Shown here piece by piece: positions 1-10,640 of a stretch of 64,000 bases of DNA (positions within the stretch are counted from its first letter, which is position 1; each line of letters begins with the position of its first letter). The stretch comes from Sequoia sempervirens (lineage: Eukaryota; Streptophyta; Pinopsida; Cupressales; Cupressaceae), in contig VDFB02358134.1 in NCBI GenBank assembly GCA_007258455.2, positions 214,567,565 through 214,631,564 of the forward strand. Reading direction: 5' to 3'. Position numbers and translations under genes: made by a program. Below the pieces are notes generated by a model, which saw nothing but the letters and a program-made list of their open reading frames with translations, searched no databases and had not been told where the DNA came from.

Positions 1-913
1 GTGCACAAAATGGCAGCATTTAGTTGCAAAATGGCTAAGTGTTCTCCTTTTTTCCTTAGAGAAGGGGGTATTTATAGAGAAACTTGAATTCTCTAGAGAA
101 TTCAATGGTTGAGATTTATCCAACAAAGTCAAGATGAAGGGCTAAGGTGAGTTGAGGACTCACAAGCCCTCACATTTTGACATGTGGAATGTGAAGTGGA
201 TAAAGGTAGGATGATGTGTAGGTGATGTGGAAGAGAGGTACATGATGTGGAGGAAGGACAAGTACCTTCCAAGTACTTTGATGTGACCTTTCAATGATCA
301 CATGGGGAGAGGGAAAGCTTTGGGAGAATAAAAGTGAATTAAAAATTCACAATGATTGGAAGAATCTAGTGGATAAGACAAGGTTCCCAAAAGGTGGGAA
401 TTTGTCACATGTGACTTGATGTGACAAGTCAAAGGTTCTAGAAGATGCATGGGAAAAGGGGATTGTAGGAAGAATAAAAGTGAATTAAAAATTCCTTGGG
501 GATGGGGAGAGTTGACCAAGGTACTAATTAGGTTTAACTAATAGTAATTAGAGGATAATTAGGGGTTAATGTGGATTAGAAGCCAACTTGCAAAAGTTGG
601 AGGATGTGACACATCCTAATCAAGGATTAGGCATGTGCACATCCTTAATGAAGAGATTAGGAGATGGATTAGGATTAGATGAAAATGACATGTGAGGAAT
701 TAAATAAATGTAATATTTATTTAATTCATTTGATGAAAAGGGGATTAAGAAGGGTAAGGTATTTAATTATTAATTAAATACCTTAGGGATTTGGCAGAAT
801 TAAGGATATTAATTAAATAATAGTAATAGTACTTAATTAACTTGGATAAGAGGATGTTTAGATGAAAAGTAATAAATTTGGACAAATTAAGTGTCCAAAT
901 TTGGATGTCTACA
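1..913 (-). repeat. 3' LTR of Tat-A (partial)
   Basis: Matches 12465-13428 almost base for base, apart from one 49-bp deletion near 482-495. The minus strand begins TGTAGACATCC at 913. A TATA-like box (TATAAATA on minus, 69-76) lies near the window edge, so the R/U5 part of about 0.3 kb is outside the window. Confidence 0.9.
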
Positions 914-927
914 TTTTTCCCCTCTTT
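914..927 (-). promoter_or_regulatory. Polypurine tract of Tat-A
   Basis: The minus strand reads AAAGAGGGGAAAAA directly against the LTR start TGTAGACA. This is the plus-strand DNA priming site of an LTR retroelement and fixes the element's orientation. The same arrangement recurs at 62562-62574. Confidence 0.85.
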
Positions 928-3900
928 GAGATGGTTTTACGAAGTAGCATCATTTCAAAGAATATTAAAATATAGAACCCAGACGGAGAAGGTTAGATTG
1001 GGAAGGATGCCCCAGTCATCAAAGGGATGACTAGGAAGAAATAAAAGAAAAGATGGAGGTGAATATGAAGATTAGGGATTGAGGATGCCCCCTCGAGAGG
1101 ACATGCGGGTTCAAGAGAACATGGGTGTGCTCTCGAAATGGATGAAATGATGCAAGGGGAGATGAAGAAGATGATGTAAAGTGATGGAAAAGATAATAGG
1201 ATAAGGCGACAGGAGGTGGATGAAGCACAAATAGATTTGAGGACAAATATGATGTTGCCCTAGTCAAGGTACAAGCCAAAAGGAGTTGATGATGGATGGA
1301 GTGTTGTCAATGAAGGAATGGGAGATCCCAAAACAACATGAGGATAGGGAAGGATACGTCCCAATGAGTGTTATTGATGAGGGAAGGATACATCCCAAAA
1401 CACCACTCAAGGATATGGAAGGATACCTCCCGATGATGATGATGAAAGTGTTGTTGATGAGGGAAGTATACATACCAAAACAACACCAAAGGGATATGGA
1501 AGGATACAGATGGATGATGATGATGATGATGGGGTTAAAGCTTGTAACAAGATTGGGGACAGGACCAAGGATGCGATTAGATGATTTCGGCTAAAGGGAA
1601 TGGATGGGGATTGGATAGAGATGTGAGATAAGGATGAAGGATGAATGGATGGGGGGATTGATATAGACGATAGAATGGAAAATGAAATGCAATCCTAATG
1701 CAATTTGCCATCTTCGAAGCACTGATTTTTGGTATAGCATAAGACACCAAGTGCCAGGGTATGTGGAACCAAGGCGTATTAGTGTCTAATGCATGAAACA
1801 AACACAACAGACAAGAAGGCTATCCCAACACCCCAAAGTCACGAAGACCTTGGTCAGGCTTGGTATTGAGATAACCACAAGCACAAAAGGATGCCCTAGT
1901 GTAACACAAGACCACAAGGATCTTGGTGGGTACTACGTGGGACAACCAATAAGACACAAAATAGACATAAAAAGATCAAGATATGCCCCTATGTTGACCA
2001 ATCAAAACACACCATAATATGATGGATTATGGCGGCTTTGACAAGTGATGATAGGGAGCTCAAATGATAAACAAAAGCCAAAAGTATCAAAAGATCGCAA
2101 TCAAGTTCAAATGTCCTTTTCCATAGGATCAAGCGGATGGATTGGATTGCTGCGGTCTATTAGGAAGGATGCATCCTATTGAGACCGATGATGGTTACTA
2201 AACTAAAAGATCAATATGACGCAGGATATTTGGAACCGATTGGATTTGATGATACAAGTGGATCTCATTTGTTAAGAACCAGCTAGATAAGGGGATAGCT
2301 TGACGACATGACGCAAAAGGCATGACACAAGATAGGAGACTGACACATCCTAGTGACCTAGGGGCTCGGGGGCTGATCAAAGATTAACCTTGCCTACGTG
2401 AAAACACAGAGCCCTCGTAGTTTGATAAAAGGGTGATCTACCATGGATAAAAGTAGAAAGAGGACGATGAAGACTGATGACAGATGACAAGGACCAGAGA
2501 GACAAAAACAAAGACTAATGATAGAAAATAAAGGAGTGGACAGAGAAAGCAGAAAGACCGATGCTAGACGATAGAGGAGCCCTGGGGGCAGATCAAGTGA
2601 TCGACCTTACCTACGTGAAAGCGCAGGGGAAACGTAGTTCAACCAAAGGCTAACAACTAACCAAGATGGAGACTTTGATGGATGATAAAGATGGGAAAAA
2701 ACAAAAAGAAAGATGATAGGCGATAAAGGAACCCCGGGGGTGGATCAAGTGATCGACCTTGCCTACGTGAAAGTGCAGGGGCAATGTAGTTCGACTAAAG
2801 GTTAAAGAAAAATGATGGATGATGATAGGATGAGTGGAGGATGATGATAGGATGAGTGGATAAAAATATGGGACCGATATGATGAGATAGACTGGTTGGA
2901 TTGGATAGGATGATGACGATCACATAAAGCTCAGGGATGGGATGGTTATCCAAATCATTAAAATGACTTGGGAGGATGATATGATAGATAGATGAGTGAT
3001 GAAAAGTGATAGGGGATTGGAAAGATGTGCAAGAGAAGCAGGAGGGATGGCGATTAGATAAATGGAATTGGGTTGCATAGAGGGAGGCCTATAGCTAGAT
3101 ACCAATGACAAGGGATTGTGAGATGGGATGAGAGGGGATGAGGATAAAGATGAAAGAAGGGATAGAGATAGAGGGATGGGGGATGGGAGGGATTTTTTGG
3201 ATGGATAGGAATATAAGGATTGGGAGATGAAAGGGATGCTAGGATAGATGGATACGAAGATAAGGATGGGGAGATGGAAGGGATGATGTGATAGATGGGT
3301 AGGGAGATGAAGGGATGTTATGATAGATGATGTCTCCAAGGACTATGTCACAAAGGAAGCAGATGCCCCCCACTCTAGATATGTCATATATGATGAGGCA
3401 TGAGGGATGGAAGATGAGTGGATGGGAAGATAAAGGCGATAACTAGAGGAGGATAGGATGGGTGACCAAGGAATACGATAGAGCACAGAGGAAGGGAATG
3501 TATACCAAGAGGTGTCCAAAGCATGCATAGATAGGTGCCCTTGTTTTGATCAAGATCACAAGAAGGATGGAGGGATGGGAGATAAATGGGATATGATGGT
3601 AGGATGCGGAAGATAGGTGGGATGGAGGGGATGAATGAAGAGGACGTATAGCGAGGAAGCATAGCGGATGGAGGGAATGCATATCGAAGCTGCAGATGGG
3701 GATCGCATGATGCCTGTTTGCTAGGTTTTCATCATGGTACTTATCCAAGGTGCTTGTTTGCCAAGTTTTCACCATTGGATGGATTATTTCTCTTTACTAT
3801 TTTATTTTTTTGATTTTTTTGGCTTCGATTTTTTTGTTGACTTTTTAAAATTTTTAGATAGCAAGGGGATGAAAATGGATAAGGATAAGGATGCTGATAA

Positions 3901-4028
3901 GGGGATTTAGAAGACATGTGATAAGGATATGGATGAAGGACTCAAGCATCAAGTTCCATACGAGGTATTAAGAGCCCATGTTGGAAGCGACTGTTGGATG
4001 TTAGTACAACCTTATGAGGATAAATGGA
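928..4028 (-). other. Long 3' non-coding region of Tat-A
   Basis: No convincing gene. The plus strand is dominated by GGATGGATGAGG-like purine runs, so the sense transcript is pyrimidine-rich. Two parts resemble the region downstream of integrase in Tat-B: 3680-3790 (minus) matches 55303-55420, and 2341-2810 (minus) matches 56100-56235. Stop-free frames here are low-complexity Ser/Pro/His/Leu translations. Confidence 0.7.
2345..2810 (-). repeat. Three copies of an ACGTAG hairpin module
   Basis: Three units at about 2358-2430, 2576-2652 and 2727-2802 share GATCGACCTT.CCTACGTGAAAG followed by a GTAG-type inverted partner, so each can form a stem of CTACGT with ACGTAG around a loop of roughly 15-17 bases. 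A diverged single copy is present in Tat-B near 56130-56200. Confidence 0.65.
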
Positions 4029-4937
4029 TTATGCAAGAGGATGAATTAGAGGGATTTGAGAGGGGAGATACATGGGATAATGGATGGGATGTTGCAAAGG
4101 GTATGGATGGAATGATGGGGTGGATATGTGATGGGGAGATGTGTTCAGGACCAACATTGGCACATGTGGTGGTGGATGTAAAAAGATAATAGGATTAAGG
4201 GATGGAGAATGTGGGGATAATAGAGGAGATGGAATGGTGAATTTCAGGACATAGGGACCTGAAACAGACTTAGGAGATGAAAGGGGTGTATGATTAGCTT
4301 TTGGATTGGAAACTTTGGATGTTCTTGCAGATTTTTCATGTGATGGAATTGCACCTTCTTTCTTTGGGATCCACATGGTTTTGATCTTTGCTTCGGTGGG
4401 CCTTTGTGGCCTATGAATTTGATGTATATTTAGATTTTTCTTCTCTTCACCATGTCTTTTGGAGGGGACATGGGGAACCGTAGATTCATGTGGATGCTTG
4501 GATTTATGCATTTTTTCTTTAATAGCCAAAGTGCTTTTAGTAGCAATGGGATGGGTGTGAGGAGATGGATGATGTGAAGTGATGGAGGTAGGAGTATGGG
4601 GATTATGTGTAGATGGAGGATGTTTAGGTATGTGCCTTTGTTGATCCTAATTATAGGATATGTGAGAGGGATGTTTATGGTGGATGTGATGGATAGGTGT
4701 TGGATGGATGAAAGGATGAGATGAAGGAGGTGAGCTTGGGATATACGGACCCAAGATGGATGGAGTAAATGAAGGATGGGATATGGTGGATGGAGGGATG
4801 TAAGGACCCAAAATGGATGGAGCAGATGAAGGGGGAATATGGACAGTTGTTTTGAGGTGATACGATAGAGGAGGAGGGATGGCAACATATGATCTAGTGG
4901 GTTGATGGGAAGAGCCGACATTTATTTTGGAAAAGGC
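4029..4937 (-). pseudogene. C-terminal continuation of the Tat-A reading frame
   Basis: This stretch continues the frame of the G-patch ORF past its stop at 4938-4940. It is interrupted once more near 4650 and then stays open from 4529 to 4029. The translation is rich in Pro, Ser, His and Ile, followed by a more complex basic segment containing IKTMWIPKKEGAIP. I do not recognise a catalytic domain. In Tat-B the equivalent position, between the G-patch and the post-integrase segment, holds RT, RNase H and integrase, so this tail lies across the site where pol was lost. It may have been part of one product of about 880 residues with the upstream ORF. Confidence 0.5.
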
Positions 4938-6665
4938 TCATTGAGGACGTCTAGAGGTTGTACCAACATCTTTAGATTCTGAGTCTTGGGAAATAGGTCC
5001 AAGACCTTGCATGCAAATTTGTTCTTTGACTTGGATGGGCTCTAAAATACACTGCTCATGAATGCCTAGACCTCTTCCTTGATAGTTCATTTTCTTGAGC
5101 ATGCGATCCATGATAGGATTTGTGTTATTCTGAAAACATGATGCGAGTCCATTATTAGGTAGAGGATGATGGGTGGTATATACATTGTGTTTTCCTTCTG
5201 TGAGGAGGCCACCATGAAAGAATGTGAGGGTACCAAGGGGATATGCAAGTGGTGTGGGGATAGCAGTTTTAGGCGATGATGGGGGATCATGAGAGGGAGA
5301 TGATGGGATAGCAACATTTGGATGGGTGATATCAAGAGAGGGATTATGGGATATGATAGGATCTGGAGTTGTGGTAGTGGGCTCATGCGATGGAGATGGA
5401 GCGGTGGAAGCTTGAATGACAAGGGGATCATGGGATGGAATGGATGGGCGACTGTGATCTTGAGGTGGACTAGATGAGATGGTAGGATCTTGATCTGGAG
5501 AAGGGGATATGTCGACATGCTTTGGATTAGGCTCTTGGCATGACTCATCATGTGCAAGAGGCATGATAATGGAGTCTTGGTGGGACTCTTGAAGTGGGGA
5601 AGATGGAGGGATGGAAAATTCAAAACATTCATTGGAATGGATTTTAGTGACACTAGGAGTGGAAGAAGTGGATTGGATTAGGGTGTCATCAATGGGTTCG
5701 ACAACTCTTGGAGTAGGAAGTAGGTGTTCAATGGATTCGGTAGATGTGATGGTAGGAGATAGGGGCTCAGTGGATTCAAAGGATGTGATGGTTTCAATAG
5801 TTTGAGTGGTGCTAGGGGTGGTATCATCAATGATAGGTGTTGGGTGGAGAAGAGTCTCGTCTCTAATGACCGTGGATGATGGGTTGGGATGGCATGATTC
5901 CATAACTTCAAGGTGTGGAGTGGGAGATGTCTTCTTTGTTATAAGTCCTTGGAGAAATTCTAGAGTGAAGAACTTGAATGCTCTAGGTTGAGATGGCGTG
6001 GTAGGAGTGGATGAAGGATTATGGATTGGTGGACTAGGATTAGATGGGGGAATGAGATTGGATGCAAGACTTGGAATAGATGGGGGAATAGGATTGGATG
6101 CAAGACTTGGAATAGATTGGGGATTAAGATTAGATGAAGGGTTAAGAAATGGTGAATTAGAACATGAGGATGCGGGTGGTGGATGGAGATATTGAACTGT
6201 GGATGTCGGATTAGGATAAGTTGATGTGGATGTTGGATTAGGATACGAAGGTATGAATGTAGGATTAGAGTGAGAAGATTGGCATGGCAGATTAGGGTAG
6301 TGGGTATATGTGGATGAAGGATTTAGATAGGAGGATGTGGATGGGGGATTAGGATAGGGGTATTGAGATGGTAAACTAGGATAAGAGGATGCAGGTGTTG
6401 GATAAGAGGATGATGTAGATGAAGGGTATGATGGATATCCCTTGTCAAAGGTAGCATAAGCAACATGATTAGGTGTAGATGAAGACATAACGGGATAACT
6501 CAAAAGGGTGATTGGATTTTGGAAAGTGGGTGGAGAAAGCTTACTAGCAATGATAGTGTCAAGGGAATCTATGTCATATTCCTCTTGATCGACAAGACTT
6601 TCGTTATCATTGTCAATGTAATTAGGGTTTCCCTTGACCACTATTGATGGAGGATAAGGATTCAT
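4938..6665 (-). CDS. Tat-A Ser/Pro-rich protein with C-terminal G-patch
   Basis: The frame is open from a TTG at 6695; the first ATG is at 6665, giving 575 residues. The N-terminus is acidic (YIDNDNESLVDQEEYDIDSL). The middle 350 or so residues are Ser/Pro/Tyr/Thr-rich with short degenerate repeats and look disordered. From about residue 519 comes a G-patch-like motif, MLKKMNYQGRGLGIHEQ. G-patch motifs are known in plant gypsy polyproteins between protease and RT, and Tat-B carries one there. It may have an RNA-binding role in the particle, which is inference. This is the longest open frame in the window and is surrounded by decayed sequence. It may persist because its Pro/Ser codons are not easily turned into stops, so openness alone does not prove function. 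Confidence 0.6.
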   Translation of the reverse strand: MNPYPPSIVVKGNPNYIDNDNESLVDQEEYDIDSLDTIIASKLSPPTFQNPITLLSYPVMSSSTPNHVAYATFDKGYPSYPSSTSSSYPTPASSYPSLPSQYPYPNPPSTSSYLNPSSTYTHYPNLPCQSSHSNPTFIPSYPNPTSTSTYPNPTSTVQYLHPPPASSCSNSPFLNPSSNLNPQSIPSLASNPIPPSIPSLASNLIPPSNPSPPIHNPSSTPTTPSQPRAFKFFTLEFLQGLITKKTSPTPHLEVMESCHPNPSSTVIRDETLLHPTPIIDDTTPSTTQTIETITSFESTEPLSPTITSTESIEHLLPTPRVVEPIDDTLIQSTSSTPSVTKIHSNECFEFSIPPSSPLQESHQDSIIMPLAHDESCQEPNPKHVDISPSPDQDPTISSSPPQDHSRPSIPSHDPLVIQASTAPSPSHEPTTTTPDPIISHNPSLDITHPNVAIPSSPSHDPPSSPKTAIPTPLAYPLGTLTFFHGGLLTEGKHNVYTTHHPLPNNGLASCFQNNTNPIMDRMLKKMNYQGRGLGIHEQCILEPIQVKEQICMQGLGPISQDSESKDVGTTSRRPQ

Positions 6666-6699
6666 GATGGTGAAAGGATAAAGAGGATGGGTCAACGAT

Positions 6700-7379
6700 T
6701 TGGGATGGAAATGGACTAAAGCTCAAATCAGGATTTAGGTTAAGCTCAAATTTGGATTGGATTAAAGCTCAGATTAGGATGATTGGATGATGTGGTGGGA
6801 TTGATTCTGACAATTGACACTGAATCTGCTTCGAGATGGAAGTAGATTGATTAGGTTGAGGGTGATGTGATGTGATTGGATTGATCAATGATTGATGAGA
6901 TCAACTGATGGATAAGATAAGATGACGAAAGAGGCTACAAATCCTGTTCAGAGATTATCTTAGATGACTTAGGATACTGATTGATCAGATAAAAGGATAA
7001 ATGGATGATTGTAGCACCGAATCCACCTTGAGATTGAAGGTGAATTGATTGGGCCAATGATGATGATTAACTTAGGATGGATGAAAATCCTACGAAAATG
7101 TTGATGAGGACGATCAGATCAGACACTTAGATCAATTTGGATAATAACCCAACACGAAGTTCAAGGGATTTGGATGGGGGAAATGATGATTCAATTAGAG
7201 AAATGGATGAAAGAAAGTGGATGAAAAAATACTCAAAATGAGTAAATGATTGATCGGGATGGATGAATGATTATTTGGAATGAGTAAATGACTACTAAGA
7301 ATAGATGAATGATTCTCAGAACGAGAAGATGAAAGGTCAGAATGAATGATAGATTACTCGAAGTGAGTAGACGATTGAT
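6700..7379 (-). other. Tat-A leader, purine-rich unique part
   Basis: No gene seen. Bases 6712-6805 ('taaagctca.atta.gat' motifs, then GATGTG.TGGGATTGATTC) recur at about 8262-8365, so the 83-bp array is bracketed by a direct repeat of about 100 bp. Confidence 0.5.
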
Positions 7380-7419
7380 CAGGATTGTAGAATGAGAGTT
7401 CAAAATGATTGAAGGTGGT

Positions 7420-8245
7420 GTGAAATGGATGAATGTTTACTCAGAATGAGTAAACGGATGATCGGAAGGATAGAACAAGAGTTCAGAACGACAAAAGGAG
7501 GTGTGAAATGGGTGAATGTTTACTCAGAATGAGTAAACGGATGATCAAAACAATAGAACAAGAGTTCAGAATGACGAAAGGAGGTTTGAAATGGATGAAT
7601 GTTTACTCAAAACGAGTAAACGGATGATCAGAATGATAAAACGAGAGTTCAGAATGATGAAAGGATGTGTGAAATGGATGAACGTTTACTCGGAATGAGT
7701 AAATGGATTATTAGAATGATAAAACGAGAGTTCAGAATGATGAAAGGATGTGTGAAATGGATGAACGTTTACTCAGAACGAGTAAACGGATGATCAAAAG
7801 GATAGAACGAGAGTTCAGAATGATGAAAGGACGTGTGAAATGGATGAACGTTTACTCAGAACAAGTAAACGGATGATTAGAATGATAGAACACGAGTTTA
7901 GAATGATGAAAGGATGTGTGAAATGGATGAATTTTTACTTAGAATGAGTAAAAAGATGATCAGAATGAAAGAAAAAGAGTTCAAAATGATGAAAGGATGT
8001 GTGAAATGGATGAACGTTTACTCGGAACGAGTAAATGGATGATTGGAATGATAAAATGAGAGTTCGAAATGATGAAAGGAGGTGTGAAACGGATGAATGT
8101 TTACTCAGAACGAGTAAACGAATGATTGGAATGATAGAACGAGAGTTTGAGACGATAGATGAAGGTTTGAAATATATGAGTTTACTCAGAATGGGGAAAC
8201 GAATGATTGAAAAGGGAGAACAACTGTTCAAAATGGATGAATGAA
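7420..8245. repeat. 83-bp tandem array, ten copies
   Basis: The landmark GTTTAC, or its point variant, starts at 7435, 7518, 7601, 7684, 7767, 7850, 7933, 8016, 8099 and 8180: eight spacings of exactly 83 and a last one of 81. Units contain GGATGAACGTTTACTC.GAA.GAG, then TAAACGGATGATCAGAATGA. Each holds a GTTTACTC...GAGTAAAC inverted pair around a short GAAC/GAAT core, so each unit can form a hairpin. Short frames here are translations of the repeat, not genes. Confidence 0.95.
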
Positions 8246-9114
8246 AGGTTGAAATAACTAAACCTCAGATTAGGGTTTTGGTTAAGCTCAGATTGGGATT
8301 AGATTAAAGCTCGAATTAGGATTGGGTTGAATCTTAGAATGATTGGAGGATGTGATGGGATTGATTCTACACCAAGTTTTTGGGTTTAAAGAACGTAAGG
8401 TGCTGACAGTCAGATTTTTCCAGATTTGGCAATTTTCAAAAATTGTCAAATTTTTCCATTTTAGGAAACCTCACGAACGTACTTTTGAGGTTCAATTTTT
8501 TTCCAAAAAATACCCAAAACAAAGATAGGATGAATTTCCAAATAATATCCCAAATTTGAGACATGCATTTCGAGTTATTGACAAAAATGAATTTTCAAAA
8601 TGCTGGAAAAAAACACTAAATTGCAATTTTGAGGGTCAAGATGAAAGTTTGAGGCCTCGAAAATGTGGAAAAACGGGGTCCAAGGGACTTCTAGTCAATT
8701 GGGGATCCACATGCCATCTCATAATGCAACCACCCATAAATTTTTAGCTCAAACAGACACCTGAGTCAAAAGTTATGGCCTCTGGAAGTTTCGGCACAAA
8801 AATCAAAATTCTCAAAATGAAGCCTAGATGATTGGGATGGATGATTTGATGCCGGATATGGACTCTAATGGTGTTCTAAGTGGCACTTATGTGATTTTGG
8901 TGATGAAATGATGACTTTCAGAAAATTGTTGATGACGGCAATCGGGTGCTCGGAATAGATGAATGACTCTTAGAACGAGGGGAAGAAGATTCGAAATAGA
9001 TGAACGAATACTTAGAATGAGTGAACGAGTGCTCGAAATTAGGATTGGATTGAAAGATATGATGGGATTCGTGTCACTAGTCAGATTTGGGAACTAGATA
9101 TGCTTGTTTTCCAA
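8246..9114. other. Tat-A leader, non-repetitive spacer
   Basis: No gene seen. After the 8262-8365 direct repeat the composition shifts to mixed AT-rich sequence (8370-8800) with the phrase AAAAGTTATGGCCTCTGGAAG. A similar phrase occurs in the solo LTR near 15053-15075. It may be a fragment of another repeat, but I see no boundary. Confidence 0.35.
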
Positions 9115-9395
9115 TTTTTTCATACAGGGGTGTCTGTGCCCTCCTGGGGTGTCTGTGCCCTACAGGGGCATCTCTGCCCCCCCTGGGGCATCTGTTCCCT
9201 ACTGGGGTGTCTCTACCCCCTCCTAGGGAATTTGTGCCCTACTGGGGCGTCTGTGCCCTATTGGGGTGTTTGTGCCCCCTCCTGGTGCGTCTGTGCCCTA
9301 CTGGGGCGTCTGTGCCCCCTCCTGGGGCGTCTGTGCCCTACTGGGGCGTCTATGCCCCCTCCTGGGGCATTTGTGCCCTCACAGAGGGGCAGATT
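9115..9395. repeat. Alternating 19/21-bp GC-rich tandem array
   Basis: Two unit types alternate: TCTGTGCCCTACTGGGGCG (19 bp) and a 21-bp form containing GCCCCCTCCTGGGGC, giving a 40-bp higher-order period in the right half. The 21-bp form is an inverted repeat (GCCCC/GGGGC, loop CTCCT). About 14 units in all. Open frames of 111 and 115 codons across it are a by-product of the repeat. Confidence 0.85.
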
Positions 9396-9596
9396 CGCCC
9401 CACTATGGGGTGGACTTTTTAAGTGGGTAAATGGGCTGTTAAAATGAAGAGACGGGCGATTGGAATGGGGTGTTGGATAATCGGATTGAGGAAATAGATG
9501 ATCGGATTTGGGAAAATGATTGGAATGGATGAATGATCAAGCACTCAAAACTAATGATTGCTTAGAATGGATGAATGATTGAAAGCTCAAAACGAG

Positions 9597-10131
9597 TAAA
9601 CGATTGATTGGAAAGGATGAACAACTCTCAGAATGAGGAGATGAATGCTTGGAATGGATGAAAGATTACTCAAAATGAATGGGAAGAAGATTTGAAAAGC
9701 ATGAAAGACTACATGGTCAAATGGATGTTGGAATGGCCAAACAAAGGTTTGGAATGATAAAATGGAGCTTTGGAATGATAAAATGGAGGTTTTCAGACGT
9801 TTAGAGTGACAAAATGGAGGCTTGGGATGATGAGATAATGGTTGGGAATGATTAAATGATGGTTTAGAGGCTAAACAGATCCAAATGGGGTGATTTCAGG
9901 TGTTTAGGAGGGCAAATTCGCCCCTCTGCAGTAAATCAGGGGCGTAATCACCTCACTGCGGAAAATCAGGGGCGTAATCGCCTCACTACAAAAAATCAGG
10001 GGCGTAATCACCTCATTGTAGAAAATCAGGGGCGTAATTGCCTCACTATAGAAAATTAGGGGCGTAATCACCCCACTATGAAAAATCAGGGGCGTAATTG
10101 CCCCACTACGGAAAATCAGGTTTGAAATGAG
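9597..10131. repeat. Tandem segmental duplication, copy 1
   Basis: TAAA.GATTGATTGGAAA at 9597 recurs at 10132, and similarity continues through GAATGAGGAGATG.ATGCTTGG, the .GGAGGTTTT.. motif and into the 30-bp hairpin repeats. The offset is 535 bp, so a unit containing unique sequence plus a hairpin array has been duplicated in tandem. Confidence 0.85.
9898..10120. repeat. 30-bp hairpin repeat array a
   Basis: About six units of 30 bp, exactly two per 60 bases, each of the form ATCAGGGGCGTAATCGCC.C followed by ACTGCGGAAA. The core GGGGCG-TAAT-CGCCCC is a perfect inverted repeat in some units and one base off (CGCCTC) in others. Confidence 0.9.
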
Positions 10132-10640
10132 TAAACAATTGATTGGAAATGATAAACAACTCTTAGAATGAGGAGATGGATGCTTGGAATGGATGAAATA
10201 TTACTCGAAACGAGTGAGAGGAGGATTTGAAAGGGATGAAAGACTACTTAGTCAAACAAATGTTGGAATGGCTAAGTGAAGGTTTGGAATGGTAAAAATG
10301 GGGGTTTAAAATGATCAAATGGAGGTTTTTGGAGGTTTAGAATGACAAAACGGAGGCTTGGGATGATGATACAAAGGTTTGGAATGATTAGACGATGATT
10401 TAGAGGCTAAATAGATCCAAATGGGGCGATTTCAGGTGTTTAGGAGGGAAAATTCGCCCCTCTGCAGTAAATCAGGGGCGTAATTGCCTCATTGCGGAAA
10501 ATCAGGAGTGTAATCACCTCACTGCAGAAAATTAGGGGCGTAATCGCCTCACTGCAGAAAATTAGGGGCGTAATCACCCCACTGCGAAAAATCAGGGGCG
10601 CAATCGCCCCACTGCAGAAAATCTGGGACTCGGTTTGATG
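10132..10640. repeat. Tandem segmental duplication, copy 2
   Basis: Partner of 9597-10131. It has the same order of unique part (10132-10435) and 30-bp units (10436-10625), with one unit fewer than copy 1 and scattered substitutions. Confidence 0.85.
10436..10625. repeat. 30-bp hairpin repeat array b
   Basis: About five 30-bp units of the same family as array a, part of the second segmental copy. Confidence 0.9.

Noticed and set aside
298..3775. Many minus-strand frames of 60-139 codons
   Set aside because: Low-complexity Ser/Pro/His/Leu translations of purine-rich DNA within an LTR and 3' untranslated region.
4430..4921. 163-codon Leu/His/Pro-rich frame, and a 188-codon frame at 5087-5653, both minus
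   Set aside because: Alternative frames of the Tat-A G-patch gene; the composition follows from the same C/T-rich strand.
5611..6195. Plus-strand Gly/Val/Asp-rich frames
   Set aside because: Complementary-strand shadows of the minus-strand Ser/Pro-rich gene.
9087..9447. Two overlapping frames of 111 and 115 codons with Cys/Pro/Gly repeats
   Set aside because: They are translations of the 19/21-bp tandem array; open in more than one frame because the unit lacks stops, with no conserved motif.
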